The notes: generated by a model from the letters alone, not told the origin. A stretch of 5,936 nucleotides of DNA from a bacterium (GCA_024231375.1 JAAEQP010000452.1:1-5936), one strand, 5' to 3'. Positions 1 through 5,591 are shown, numbered from the stretch's first letter. Translations and numbers: made by a program.

Positions 1-183
1 CACGCGCCCGTCTTCTTCATAGACCCAGATATCGGATGCGAAGAAGTACGGCCGCATCTTCTCGTCGTCCGCGAGCGGAGCGATCACAGAGGCATCCACG
101 ATGCCCGCCATTTCGTCCGGTTTGGACAAGTCGTAGACGGTGCAGACATCTCCCCAATCGCTGTCGGCGTATGGTCGAATCAT
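1..183 (-). CDS. GNAT family N-acetyltransferase, N-terminal part (runs off the window)
   Basis: This is an open frame of 61 codons from an ATG at 183-181 to the window edge, so only the N-terminus is seen. It begins MIRPYADSDWGDVCTVYDLS. This looks like the first strand and helix of GCN5-related acetyltransferases (an IR-x-[YA] strand, D/W, then a helix ending in a short charged loop), and a later stretch, FFASDIWVYEEDGRV, looks like the beta-strand pair before the acetyl-CoA site. Family members move an acetyl group from acetyl-CoA to an amine of a small molecule or protein. The acetyl-CoA loop (Q/R-x-x-G-x-G/A) lies outside the window, so activity and substrate cannot be judged. Its ATG overlaps the TGA of the upstream gene (ATGA, 183-180), which points to translational coupling. 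The family call is inference from the N-terminus alone. Confidence 0.72.
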   Translation of the reverse strand, partial: MIRPYADSDWGDVCTVYDLSKPDEMAGIVDASVIAPLADDEKMRPYFFASDIWVYEEDGRV

Positions 184-635
184 GGATGCGCCCCTAGGAC
201 CTTCGCCCAATGGTCCTCGTCCAAAACATTCAGATTGCATCCGGCAACGTCGCCGATGACCGTGTGAATGTGCAACTCTTCCCCGTTCCACGTGTACGCC
301 ACGAGCTTGGCCCGCTCGTCGAACAGGAACTGGACATTGCCGTAGAAGTCGGGGATTTCGGCGATTGAGGCGTCCGCTGGATCCCAACCTTCCTCCGTAG
401 GTTCGGTGTCGTGCATCGAGCCCCGGGACACGTAGCCAATGGTGCAGCCTCGGTAATCGAGGGTCAGGTCGAGAGGGCGCTTGAAGTGGGATTCTACGTC
501 TTCAATCGTCATGCCGAACGCAAGCGAGTCGTATCGCCGGAAGAACACGATTCCTGGCCGGTAGTGTAGGGCAACCAACACGACGGCGATGACGGCGGCT
601 ACTTGGACCAAACTGACCGCGTGTCTTCTGACCAT
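180..635 (-). CDS. Membrane-anchored hypothetical protein with SmpA/OmlA-like motif
   Basis: The gene encodes 151 residues from an ATG at 635-633 to a TGA at 182-180. An Arg-flanked hydrophobic stretch (about residues 7-24, rich in Val, Ala, Ile and Leu) is either one membrane anchor or an uncleaved signal; no lipobox Cys is seen. Residues 40-54 (FGMTIEDVESHFKRP) resemble the 'G-M-[ST]-x-x-[DE]-V-x-x-x-[LF]-G-x-P' turn-helix of SmpA/OmlA and BLIP-like beta-propeptide domains. The rest (for example GNVQFLFDERAKLVAYTWNGEELH, in pieces around 99-122) alternates like beta strands and would sit outside the cytoplasmic membrane. Its stop overlaps the GNAT start, and the gene upstream ends 91 bp away, so a three-gene transcript is possible. 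No clear Shine-Dalgarno precedes the ATG. The function is unknown and the motif resemblance is inference. Confidence 0.78.
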   Translation of the reverse strand: MVRRHAVSLVQVAAVIAVVLVALHYRPGIVFFRRYDSLAFGMTIEDVESHFKRPLDLTLDYRGCTIGYVSRGSMHDTEPTEEGWDPADASIAEIPDFYGNVQFLFDERAKLVAYTWNGEELHIHTVIGDVAGCNLNVLDEDHWAKVLGAHP

Positions 636-726
636 GCGCCCAGCCTACACTCTGCTGCGAGGGTATTCCAGATGTGCCGACCCCACGGCCTCGCGGGCGT
701 GTCATCTGAAACGGAGGCAGACAGTG

Positions 727-1329
727 TCACGCGATCTGTTCGACTCTGCACTTCCGACACAGAGGGTAGCTTTCCAGGAACCCCGATATCTTGGACTTCA
801 TCTCCCCAAACGAATCTCCATACATGTAGAACGCTGTCTCGGCGGCGCCTTCAAAGTAGCTGAGAATGCGGCCGCTGTCTGCAAGAAGCCGATCAAACTC
901 AGCGATGACATGATTCACATCGCTTTCCGCGTAGACCTCTGGTGGCAGATCTGTGCCATTCAGGTACACGGCCATACCCTCATCCTTGCCGAAGGCGATC
1001 TCAGCGCCCTGCCCTTCGATCTTCAGCTTCGATCCTCTCGGAGCGCCAAGGCCTTCGAGGATAGCGATGACCTGTGCTATGGGTTCCTCGCTCGCCTCAC
1101 GCAGCAAGATCTCGATGTCGCAGTACTCAATCTCGCCACTCTCGAGCAGCATTATTGCGCCACCCCCGCTGATCTTGCCGATGGATAGCTTCTGAAGCGC
1201 TTCATCCAAGGGGTCATCGAAGAATGTCGCAAGATGCGCTGCATGAAGCCTCGCGTTGAGCTGGGCAACGATGAGCAGATCCGATGTTGTCGATTCTTGT
1301 TGCTTCCTCCTGAAGAGACTGCCAAACAT
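727..1329 (-). CDS. Hypothetical protein, 200 aa, unknown function
   Basis: I chose the ATG at 1329-1327 because GGGAG lies 6 nt upstream of it; the frame stays open 15 codons further to an ATG without a Shine-Dalgarno. The stop is TGA at 729-727. I do not recognise a named family. The N-terminus is basic (FRRK, residues 6-9) and no signal or membrane segment is seen. A conserved-looking block at residues 24-75 carries LNARL, FFDDPLDEAL, a glycine triplet (GGG, 55-57) and GEIEYCDIEI (65-74). I have a vague memory of similar 'DPLDEAL ... GGG ... GEIE-CDIEI' proteins annotated only as hypothetical. A second part (about 100-135) has strand-like segments, and 136-200 looks helical and ends in a CxxC pair (Cys191, Cys194). 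Base composition looks less GC-rich than the genes from 1610 rightward. It probably acts in the cytoplasm. Confidence 0.82.
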   Translation of the reverse strand: MFGSLFRRKQQESTTSDLLIVAQLNARLHAAHLATFFDDPLDEALQKLSIGKISGGGAIMLLESGEIEYCDIEILLREASEEPIAQVIAILEGLGAPRGSKLKIEGQGAEIAFGKDEGMAVYLNGTDLPPEVYAESDVNHVIAEFDRLLADSGRILSYFEGAAETAFYMYGDSFGEMKSKISGFLESYPLCRKCRVEQIA

Positions 1330-1409
1330 GACGTACTCCCGATGGCTTCTGACAACTGTGCGCCTACGATTCACAACGCAGCCTGAGCAGGGCCGCTTTC
1401 CCCTTGGCT

Positions 1410-1438
1410 AGTTTACCATTGCTCCGTTGGCACGGCAA
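1410..1438 (-). promoter_or_regulatory. Sigma70-type promoter for the 200-aa gene
   Basis: Read on the minus strand, TTGCCG (1438-1433) and TAAACT (1415-1410) are separated by exactly 17 bp. Each hexamer matches the consensus at 4 of 6 positions. Transcription would start near 1403, giving a leader of about 75 nt before the ATG at 1329. It lies back to back with the rightward promoter at 1448-1476, with 9 bp between the two -35 boxes. The call rests on motif and spacing only. Confidence 0.45.
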
Positions 1439-1447
1439 ATCCGCCCA

Positions 1448-1476
1448 TTGACGCCTCCCGGAACCCGTGCTACACT
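1448..1476 (+). promoter_or_regulatory. Sigma70-type promoter for the C39/BtrH-like gene
   Basis: TTGACG (1448-1453; 5 of 6 consensus) and TACACT (1471-1476; 4 of 6) are 17 bp apart. This is the best -35 in the window. The expected start is near 1483, which leaves an untranslated leader of about 127 nt before the ATG at 1610. That is long for a simple promoter, and the leader has internal complementarity (see the hairpin at 1553-1606). Confidence 0.6.
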
Positions 1477-1552
1477 CATCCCAAGGTGTTTGAAGGACGC
1501 CTCCCTGGTCTGAGGAAAGGGCTGAGCCCACCTCCATGCAAGATTTCGGTTG

Positions 1553-1606
1553 AACCTTCTTTTCAGCCTGGCATTTCAGACCACGGGCGAACGCGAAAGG
1601 AAGGTT
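1553..1606 (+). promoter_or_regulatory. Leader hairpin that could bury the Shine-Dalgarno
   Basis: AACCTTCTTTTC (1553-1564) can pair over 12 consecutive bases, with one G·U, with GAAAGGAAGGTT (1595-1606). The second arm contains the Shine-Dalgarno AAGGAAGG that serves the ATG at 1610. The loop is 30 nt. Inside the loop, TCAGACCA (1576-1583) is a perfect complement of TGGTCTGA (1506-1513) further up the leader, so a pseudoknot or a competing fold is possible. A small GGGC-TGA-GCCC hairpin lies at 1519-1529. The complementarity is seen directly; a regulatory role (thermosensor, ligand or protein control) is inference. It matches no riboswitch class I know. Confidence 0.4.
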
Positions 1607-1609
1607 GTC

Positions 1610-2938
1610 ATGACACAACACCTGCCAGAACGACCCAGTCTCGAACACCTCAAGAAGCAAGCCAAGGATCTGCGCCGTGCCCACGGCCAAGGCGACGCGT
1701 CGGCGTGCGGCGTGTTGCGCCATCTGCGTCAGTTCGACGGGATGGCCGACGCCGACATCCTCGCGGGGGACCTGTCCCTCACCGACGCCCAGTACGCGCT
1801 GGCTATGGAGTGCGGATTCTCAAGCTGGAACGCGCTGAAGGAACACGTGCTGACTGCGGCGCCTGACCAGCCGGGCGCGCGCGTCCGCCGCGCCAATGGC
1901 CGCGCGTGGATCGAGGGGATTCCCAAGCTCGCGTGGGGCCGGTCGGGGGATTGCACGTTCGCGGGGGCGTTGGAAGCCGCCTTGTCGGTGACGAAGCACC
2001 CTTACAGCTACGTCGATATCATGGGATGTACGGGGTTGTCGTTCCGGTTCCGCTGGTACCAGCGCACGGACGCGGTCGAATGGTGTCCGTCGAGCGCGGT
2101 GGGCGAATTCGAGGACGAGATCGAGGCCGCTGCGAAGGCCACGGGGTGGCGGCTCCGCGTGGAACACCGGATGGGGCCCAAGGAACACGACCCGCACATG
2201 GAGAACTATGCCGGGGAGATTCGGACGGCCATCGACGCTGGCTACCCGGTCCTTGGCTACACGGAAGACCTGAACATGGCCGTCGCCTACGGGTACGAGG
2301 AACGCGACGGGCAACTTCACTTCCTCTGGAACAGCTATATGAAGCAGGACGAGTACATCCTGCCCGACACCAAGACAGGCCCCATGCTCGTGTTCCTGGA
2401 CGATCGCGAGACGCCGATGGACCGCCGCGACGCGCTCAGGATGGCCTTGACCACGCGGGCATGGCGGCGCGACTCGCTCGATGCCACGACGCCCGAGAAG
2501 ACGGCCAGCTACCTGTACGGCGAACAGGCCTTGCGCGCCTGGCGCGACGACCTCGCCCAAGTAGATCGGTTCTCTGTCGAGGAGCGGAAGAGCCTGTTCT
2601 TCGTGAGTTGGTATTGCTTTGCGTCGCTGGCCGACGCACGCCGGACTGCCGCGCCCTTCCTAAACGACCACGCCCGCGACTTCGACGGCGACGTGGCCAG
2701 CGCCCTCGGGCAGGCCGCCACGCTCTACGGTGAAGAAGCGGCCGCCCTGGGTGCTGTGTTCGGCGCGGGCGACGCCTTCCTTGGTCCGTGGACCGGCAAG
2801 AGCCTCGACGAATGGACCCCCGAAGTCCGCGAACGCGAGGTGGCCGTGATCGAGGACATCCTGCAGCGCGAAGCCAGAGCCATCGACGCGGTCGACCAGG
2901 CCGTTGCGGCCTTGGAGGCTGAGGCGAACGCGGTCTAG
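1610..2938 (+). CDS. BtrH-N/C39-peptidase-like domain protein with ankyrin-associated N-terminal domain
   Basis: The gene encodes 442 residues. I chose the ATG at 1610 because AAGGAAGG lies just upstream; an in-frame TTG at 1550 has no Shine-Dalgarno. Residues 5-83 (LPERPSLEHLKKQAKDL ... LSLTDAQYALAMECGFSSW) match a well-known short helical module found at the N-terminus of many ankyrin-repeat and glyoxalase-like proteins. Residues 100-265 resemble the cysteine-protease-like fold of BtrH-N/C39-like proteins: GDCTFAGALEAAL with Cys115 at the start of a helix, then a DIMGCTGLSFRFRW block (136-149), then AIDAGYPVLGY (207-217) and VAYGYEERDG (225-234). The usual His before the GY motif is not visible, so it may bind or transfer rather than cleave. 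Residues 270-442 are mainly helical and probably form an all-alpha tail. No signal peptide is seen, so it is likely cytosolic. It stands alone as a monocistronic unit with its own promoter and terminator. The existence of the gene is very sure; the fold is inference. Confidence 0.8.
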   Translation: MTQHLPERPSLEHLKKQAKDLRRAHGQGDASACGVLRHLRQFDGMADADILAGDLSLTDAQYALAMECGFSSWNALKEHVLTAAPDQPGARVRRANGRAWIEGIPKLAWGRSGDCTFAGALEAALSVTKHPYSYVDIMGCTGLSFRFRWYQRTDAVEWCPSSAVGEFEDEIEAAAKATGWRLRVEHRMGPKEHDPHMENYAGEIRTAIDAGYPVLGYTEDLNMAVAYGYEERDGQLHFLWNSYMKQDEYILPDTKTGPMLVFLDDRETPMDRRDALRMALTTRAWRRDSLDATTPEKTASYLYGEQALRAWRDDLAQVDRFSVEERKSLFFVSWYCFASLADARRTAAPFLNDHARDFDGDVASALGQAATLYGEEAAALGAVFGAGDAFLGPWTGKSLDEWTPEVREREVAVIEDILQREARAIDAVDQAVAALEAEANAV

Positions 2939-2961
2939 GGTTTTCGGCACGTGCTTTCTCT

Positions 2962-2993
2962 TGCCACGGGGCCCACGGCGCGGCTCCGTGGCA
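2962..2993 (+). terminator. Rho-independent-type terminator after the C39/BtrH-like gene
   Basis: TGCCACGGGGCC (2962-2973) pairs over 12 bp, with one G·U, with GGCTCCGTGGCA (2982-2993) across an 8-nt loop. TTTCCT follows, so the U-tract is short. The stem begins 24 bp after the stop codon and ends 24 bp before the next gene's -35 box, which separates the two transcription units. Confidence 0.6.
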
Positions 2994-3016
2994 TTTCCTG
3001 GCTCCCAAACTCTATA

Positions 3017-3045
3017 TTGCAAAGTCCATGAAAATGCGGTATACT
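3017..3045 (+). promoter_or_regulatory. Sigma70-type promoter for the UppS-like gene
   Basis: TTGCAA (3017-3022; 4 of 6 consensus) and TATACT (3040-3045; 5 of 6) are separated by 17 bp in an AT-richer island. Transcription would start near 3052, about 30 nt before the ATG at 3083. The short leader carries a strong Shine-Dalgarno, AGGAGG (3069-3074), 8 nt before the ATG, which fixes that start. Confidence 0.6.
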
Positions 3046-3082
3046 TCTATTCGAGAAGCGGAAGAACGAGGAGGGTCGTGCC

Positions 3083-3859
3083 ATGGAATCGCCAATACCC
3101 GCCACTTTGTCCACCGGGCTTCATTGCGCCTGCATTATGGACGGATGCACGCGGTGGGCCGAGTCCCGCGGCATGTCCGCTGTCGATGGCTATGTCGAAG
3201 GCGCGCGGGCCGTGGGCCGTGCCGCACGCGCCGCCAGACGGCTTGGTCTCTCATCGCTCACTCTCGCGCCAGCCGGACGCGTCGCAGCATCGTACGCCTC
3301 GGAAGGGATGCGTGCGATGGTGGGGGAGTTTCTGGAACAGGAGGCCGACCGCTGCGCGCGCGATGGCATCCGTATCGTGTTCACCGCGTCCCATGGCACT
3401 CTGACCGGCGGGTTGGGCGCCTTGGCGTTGGAGGCGGAGCGTGCGACGGCCCAATGCCACGCCCTGCAGCTACGCATCGACACGGGCGACTCGGCCCGCG
3501 AGACCATTCTCCATGCGGCGTTGCGGGTGCGTGACGCGTCCGAACTCGCCCGGCGCCGGTTTGCGGCCGCGGTGACGGGTCAACCTCGGGCGTTACCCCC
3601 GGCCGGCGACATGGACATCCTGGTGCGTACAGGTGGGGTGCATCGTCTCGATGACCGGTTGTTGTGGGAAAGCGCACACGCGGAGATTGTGTTCACGGAC
3701 ACCTTGTGGCCGGACTTCGGCGAGGATGATTTGGAGTGCGCGGTACTGCAATGGAACGAAGACAGGCCACGACATCCCCTTCACGAGCAGGCACCCGTGG
3801 CCGTTATGCCGATTGCGCGGGTTGCCAGCGGCGGCTACCGCGAGCGATGGTTGCGATAG
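3083..3859 (+). CDS. Divergent cis-prenyltransferase (undecaprenyl diphosphate synthase family)
   Basis: The gene encodes 258 residues, the usual length for UppS, which condenses IPP units onto FPP to make the lipid carrier for envelope glycans. The C-terminal signature is plain: DILVRTGG (178-185), R188, LLWESAHAEIVFTDTLWPDF (193-212). It keeps equivalents of E. coli R194, R200, E213 and D223. The N-terminal signature IMDG-x-x-RW is kept at 18-25 with the pyrophosphate-binding Asp20, but the N-G pair is now Cys22-Thr23. Aligning by position, E. coli R39 and H43 correspond to Ala33 and Tyr37, and the SSENW-x-R segment (S71, N74, R77) is replaced by GRVAASY (65-71). E. coli numbering is from memory. 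The central N-Y-G-G-R block is also gone. It is probably an altered or non-catalytic paralogue. None of the usual neighbours (frr, cdsA, dxr) is present. The family call is firm; the reaction is uncertain. Confidence 0.88.
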   Translation: MESPIPATLSTGLHCACIMDGCTRWAESRGMSAVDGYVEGARAVGRAARAARRLGLSSLTLAPAGRVAASYASEGMRAMVGEFLEQEADRCARDGIRIVFTASHGTLTGGLGALALEAERATAQCHALQLRIDTGDSARETILHAALRVRDASELARRRFAAAVTGQPRALPPAGDMDILVRTGGVHRLDDRLLWESAHAEIVFTDTLWPDFGEDDLECAVLQWNEDRPRHPLHEQAPVAVMPIARVASGGYRERWLR

Positions 3860-3884
3860 GGGATCAGCGCCCTTCCCAGACTAA

Positions 3885-3953
3885 GCAAAAGGGGGACTGT
3901 ACCAAGCGGAGTCCGCCCCAGGCGGACGGAGACGGGACTGTCCCCCTTCTTGC
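3885..3953. repeat. REP-like palindromic repeat, copy 1; possible bidirectional terminator
   Basis: The outer arms are GCAA plus AAGGGGGAC (3885-3897) and GTCCCCCTT plus TTGC (3940-3953), paired with one bulged base at 3949. An inner hairpin, GTCCGCC-CCA-GGCGGAC, lies at 3911-3927. It shares GGGGACTGTACCAAGC (3892-3907) and GAGACGGGACTGTCCCC (3929-3945) exactly, in the same orientation, with copy 2 at 5700-5762. It lies between two convergent genes (stops at 3859 and 3978). On each strand the G/C stem is followed by T-rich bases (TTTTGC on minus, CTTCTTGC on plus), so it could end transcription from both sides. It resembles REP elements moved by Y1 (RAYT) transposases, though none is encoded here. 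Confidence 0.8.
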
Positions 3954-3977
3954 GGCGCGTAGTACGGACGCGACAGC

Positions 3978-4772
3978 CTACCGCTCTTCCCACCCTCGGC
4001 GATCCAGGTAACCCTCTGCCTCGTCGAGGTCGCACAGGCTGTGGATCAACGGATACGGGTGCTCGCCAGTCGCGCGGAACCGGTCCGCGTTGCGCCGGTG
4101 AAAGCCGCCCTGGCGGTCCATGTACTGTCCCCACGCGCCGCTTGATCCGTTGTACGGAATTGGTCGGTGCAGGTTGTCGCCCCACACAGGCGGGAACAGC
4201 ATTCGAAACGGCGGCAGGTGGTTCATCCAACTTCCGCAGAACAGCGTCGTCCGTTCGCGATGCAGTTGGCGACCGTGGCGGATGATGCGGAGCAGGTCGG
4301 CGGCGTATTCGTCGAAATGGTCGAAGGGCGAATCCGGCCGGTACACGTTGGTGATGTGTACGCTGAATTCGTTGTTGGGCCGGAGCGTGTAGGTCCAGCA
4401 TCCGAAAGGCCTGTCCTCGCCCTTGCGCGGCGGACGCGACTCCTTCTCGATACACGGCTCCACGTCGGGCCACAGGTAGTCCAGGGAGGCCTGTTCGAGG
4501 GTTTCGGATGTGGTGTCGTCGGCATGCTGCGCAAATAGGTCGAGCAGCGCGCACTTCATGCGGTCCCACTCGGGCGACGCAAACCCTTCGTGCCCAGGCC
4601 CCGTATCGCCGTCGTAGTGGCGCGTCTTGCGCCAAATATCGACGTATTCCTCGAGCACCTTGGCCGCCGGGATGCGGCCGTCCGCGCGGCGGTTGAGGTT
4701 CCACGCGTGCCAGATTTTCAGCGGGATGACCCCGCGCACGTAGTCGACATAGGCTTCCGCATGCGCGTCCAC
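3978..4772 (-). CDS. Conserved-looking protein of unknown function, 264 aa, coupled to GT2
   Basis: The start is a GTG at 4772-4770 with GGGGGAG 9 nt upstream; that Shine-Dalgarno overlaps the end of the glycosyltransferase gene, whose stop is only 6 nt away. The two are therefore one operon and probably translationally coupled. I do not recognise a family. The protein is soluble-looking, with no signal or membrane segment, and is rich in Trp, His, Arg and Tyr. Distinct blocks are PLKIWHAWNLNRR (17-29), WTYTLRPNNEFSVHITNVYR (126-145), GSWMNHLPPFRMLFPPVWGD (180-199), and GSSGAWGQYMDRQGG (209-223) followed by FRATGEHPYPLIHS (232-245). The density of aromatic and His residues in the C-terminal half suggests a ligand or sugar-binding surface, but this is speculation. 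The operon context suggests a role in glycan assembly or modification. Confidence 0.85.
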   Translation of the reverse strand: MDAHAEAYVDYVRGVIPLKIWHAWNLNRRADGRIPAAKVLEEYVDIWRKTRHYDGDTGPGHEGFASPEWDRMKCALLDLFAQHADDTTSETLEQASLDYLWPDVEPCIEKESRPPRKGEDRPFGCWTYTLRPNNEFSVHITNVYRPDSPFDHFDEYAADLLRIIRHGRQLHRERTTLFCGSWMNHLPPFRMLFPPVWGDNLHRPIPYNGSSGAWGQYMDRQGGFHRRNADRFRATGEHPYPLIHSLCDLDEAEGYLDRRGWEER

Positions 4773-4778
4773 GTCGTA

Positions 4779-5591
4779 CTACTCCCCCGCATCGCGCTTT
4801 GGCGGCAGGTCCTTTTCCGGCACGCCTTCGACGCCGCCCTCTTCGAGGCGGCGCATGTTCCACAGCTTGGCGTACTTCGTGAACACGCTGAACGCCGCCA
4901 GCCCGCACAGGACCGCCCCGTGGAATCCGTCCTGGAAGCCCCGGCGAATCAGGTACATCTTGATGAATCGAAGCGGAGGCCGCAGCACCACGTCGCTCCA
5001 CCGGGCGCGTTTGCCGCGCCGGTGCATGTCGCGCGCGGACCAGGTGGTGAACCGTTGGAACGTGCGGAAGAATTCGTCGAAGTTGCGTTTATCGTCGTGG
5101 TACATCACCTCGTCGATGCGGTCCATCGTGCCGTCCACGTCGATGGTGGAATGGACCCACTGTTCGCGGTATTGGCCCTTCTTCGTGCGGAACAGCCGGA
5201 CGTTGTAGTCGCGGTCCCATCCGCAGTGATGAATGAGCTTGCCGAAGAAGTACGACAACCGCTTCACGCTGTACCCATCCGCGCTGTCCGGCGACGCGAT
5301 GATGGCGCGGATGCGGCCGGCAAGTTCCGGCGACACCCATTCGTCCGCATCCAGGACAAACGTCCATTCCGTTTCGACCTGGGGGATGGCCCAATTACAC
5401 TGGTCGGCCTTGTTCTTGTACTCGTGCTTCACCACGTGATCCGAATAACGCCGCGCCACCTCATCCGACCCGTCGCTGGTGTTGGGGTCCACGATGCAGA
5501 ATACGTCGTCCGCCCACTGCACACTTTCCAGGCATCGCGCCAGCCGGTCTCCCGCGTTCGGAATCAATGTCAAAACGGTTACTGTGCTCAA
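4779..5591 (-). CDS. Family 2 glycosyltransferase, WaaE/KdtX-like
   Basis: The gene encodes 270 residues and is a GT-A enzyme related to the LPS-core beta-1,4-glucosyltransferases (WaaE/KdtX group). Such enzymes move a sugar from a nucleotide donor onto lipid A-core or a similar acceptor at the cytoplasmic face. The N-terminal nucleotide-binding part has CLESVQWADDVFCIVD (20-35) and a TSDGSDEVA helix (38-46). The metal-binding DxD is LDADEW (80-85), followed by VSPEL. RLSYFFGKLIHHCGW (111-125), VRLFRTKKG (131-139), WVHSTIDVDG (145-154) and YLIRRGFQDGFHGAVLCGLAAFS (in pieces around 213-235) fit the family's acceptor region and C-terminal amphipathic membrane-associated helices. The usual T-Y-N-E-x near residue 10 is replaced by LIPNAG. 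The start is a TTG at 5591-5589; no ATG or GTG fits the family N-terminus, and the nearest Shine-Dalgarno (GGGAGG) is 14 nt away. It is the first gene of a two-gene operon. Confidence 0.92.
   Translation of the reverse strand: MSTVTVLTLIPNAGDRLARCLESVQWADDVFCIVDPNTSDGSDEVARRYSDHVVKHEYKNKADQCNWAIPQVETEWTFVLDADEWVSPELAGRIRAIIASPDSADGYSVKRLSYFFGKLIHHCGWDRDYNVRLFRTKKGQYREQWVHSTIDVDGTMDRIDEVMYHDDKRNFDEFFRTFQRFTTWSARDMHRRGKRARWSDVVLRPPLRFIKMYLIRRGFQDGFHGAVLCGLAAFSVFTKYAKLWNMRRLEEGGVEGVPEKDLPPKRDAGE

Noticed and set aside
670..708. Inverted repeat CAGATG ... CATCTG between two minus-strand genes
   Set aside because: There are only 6 paired bases with a 27-nt loop and no T-run, which is too weak to call a terminator or operator.
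589..1188. A 199-codon plus-strand open frame
   Set aside because: It lies antisense to the 200-aa gene, has no Shine-Dalgarno or domain pattern, and crosses the gap and the end of the next gene.
1550..1609. An upstream TTG start extending the 442-aa protein by 20 residues
   Set aside because: No Shine-Dalgarno precedes it. The N-terminal module normally begins right at the LPERPSLEHL region, which follows the ATG at 1610.
1820..2560. A 246-codon minus-strand open frame, and a 275-codon plus frame at 1906-2733
   Set aside because: Both lie wholly inside the 442-aa gene. Their composition reflects GC-rich codon positions and no motif is seen.
2947..2954. 8-bp palindrome GCACGTGC after the 442-aa gene
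   Set aside because: It is a single short palindrome, expected by chance in GC-rich DNA, with no second copy or promoter nearby.
2904..3404. A 166-codon plus-strand open frame
   Set aside because: It runs through a terminator hairpin and a promoter and overlaps the UppS-like gene, which has the proper start signals.
3835..5001. A 388-codon minus-strand open frame
   Set aside because: Its translation is Arg/Pro/Gly-rich and patternless. It overlaps two better genes, one with clear GT2 motifs, so it is a high-GC shadow frame.
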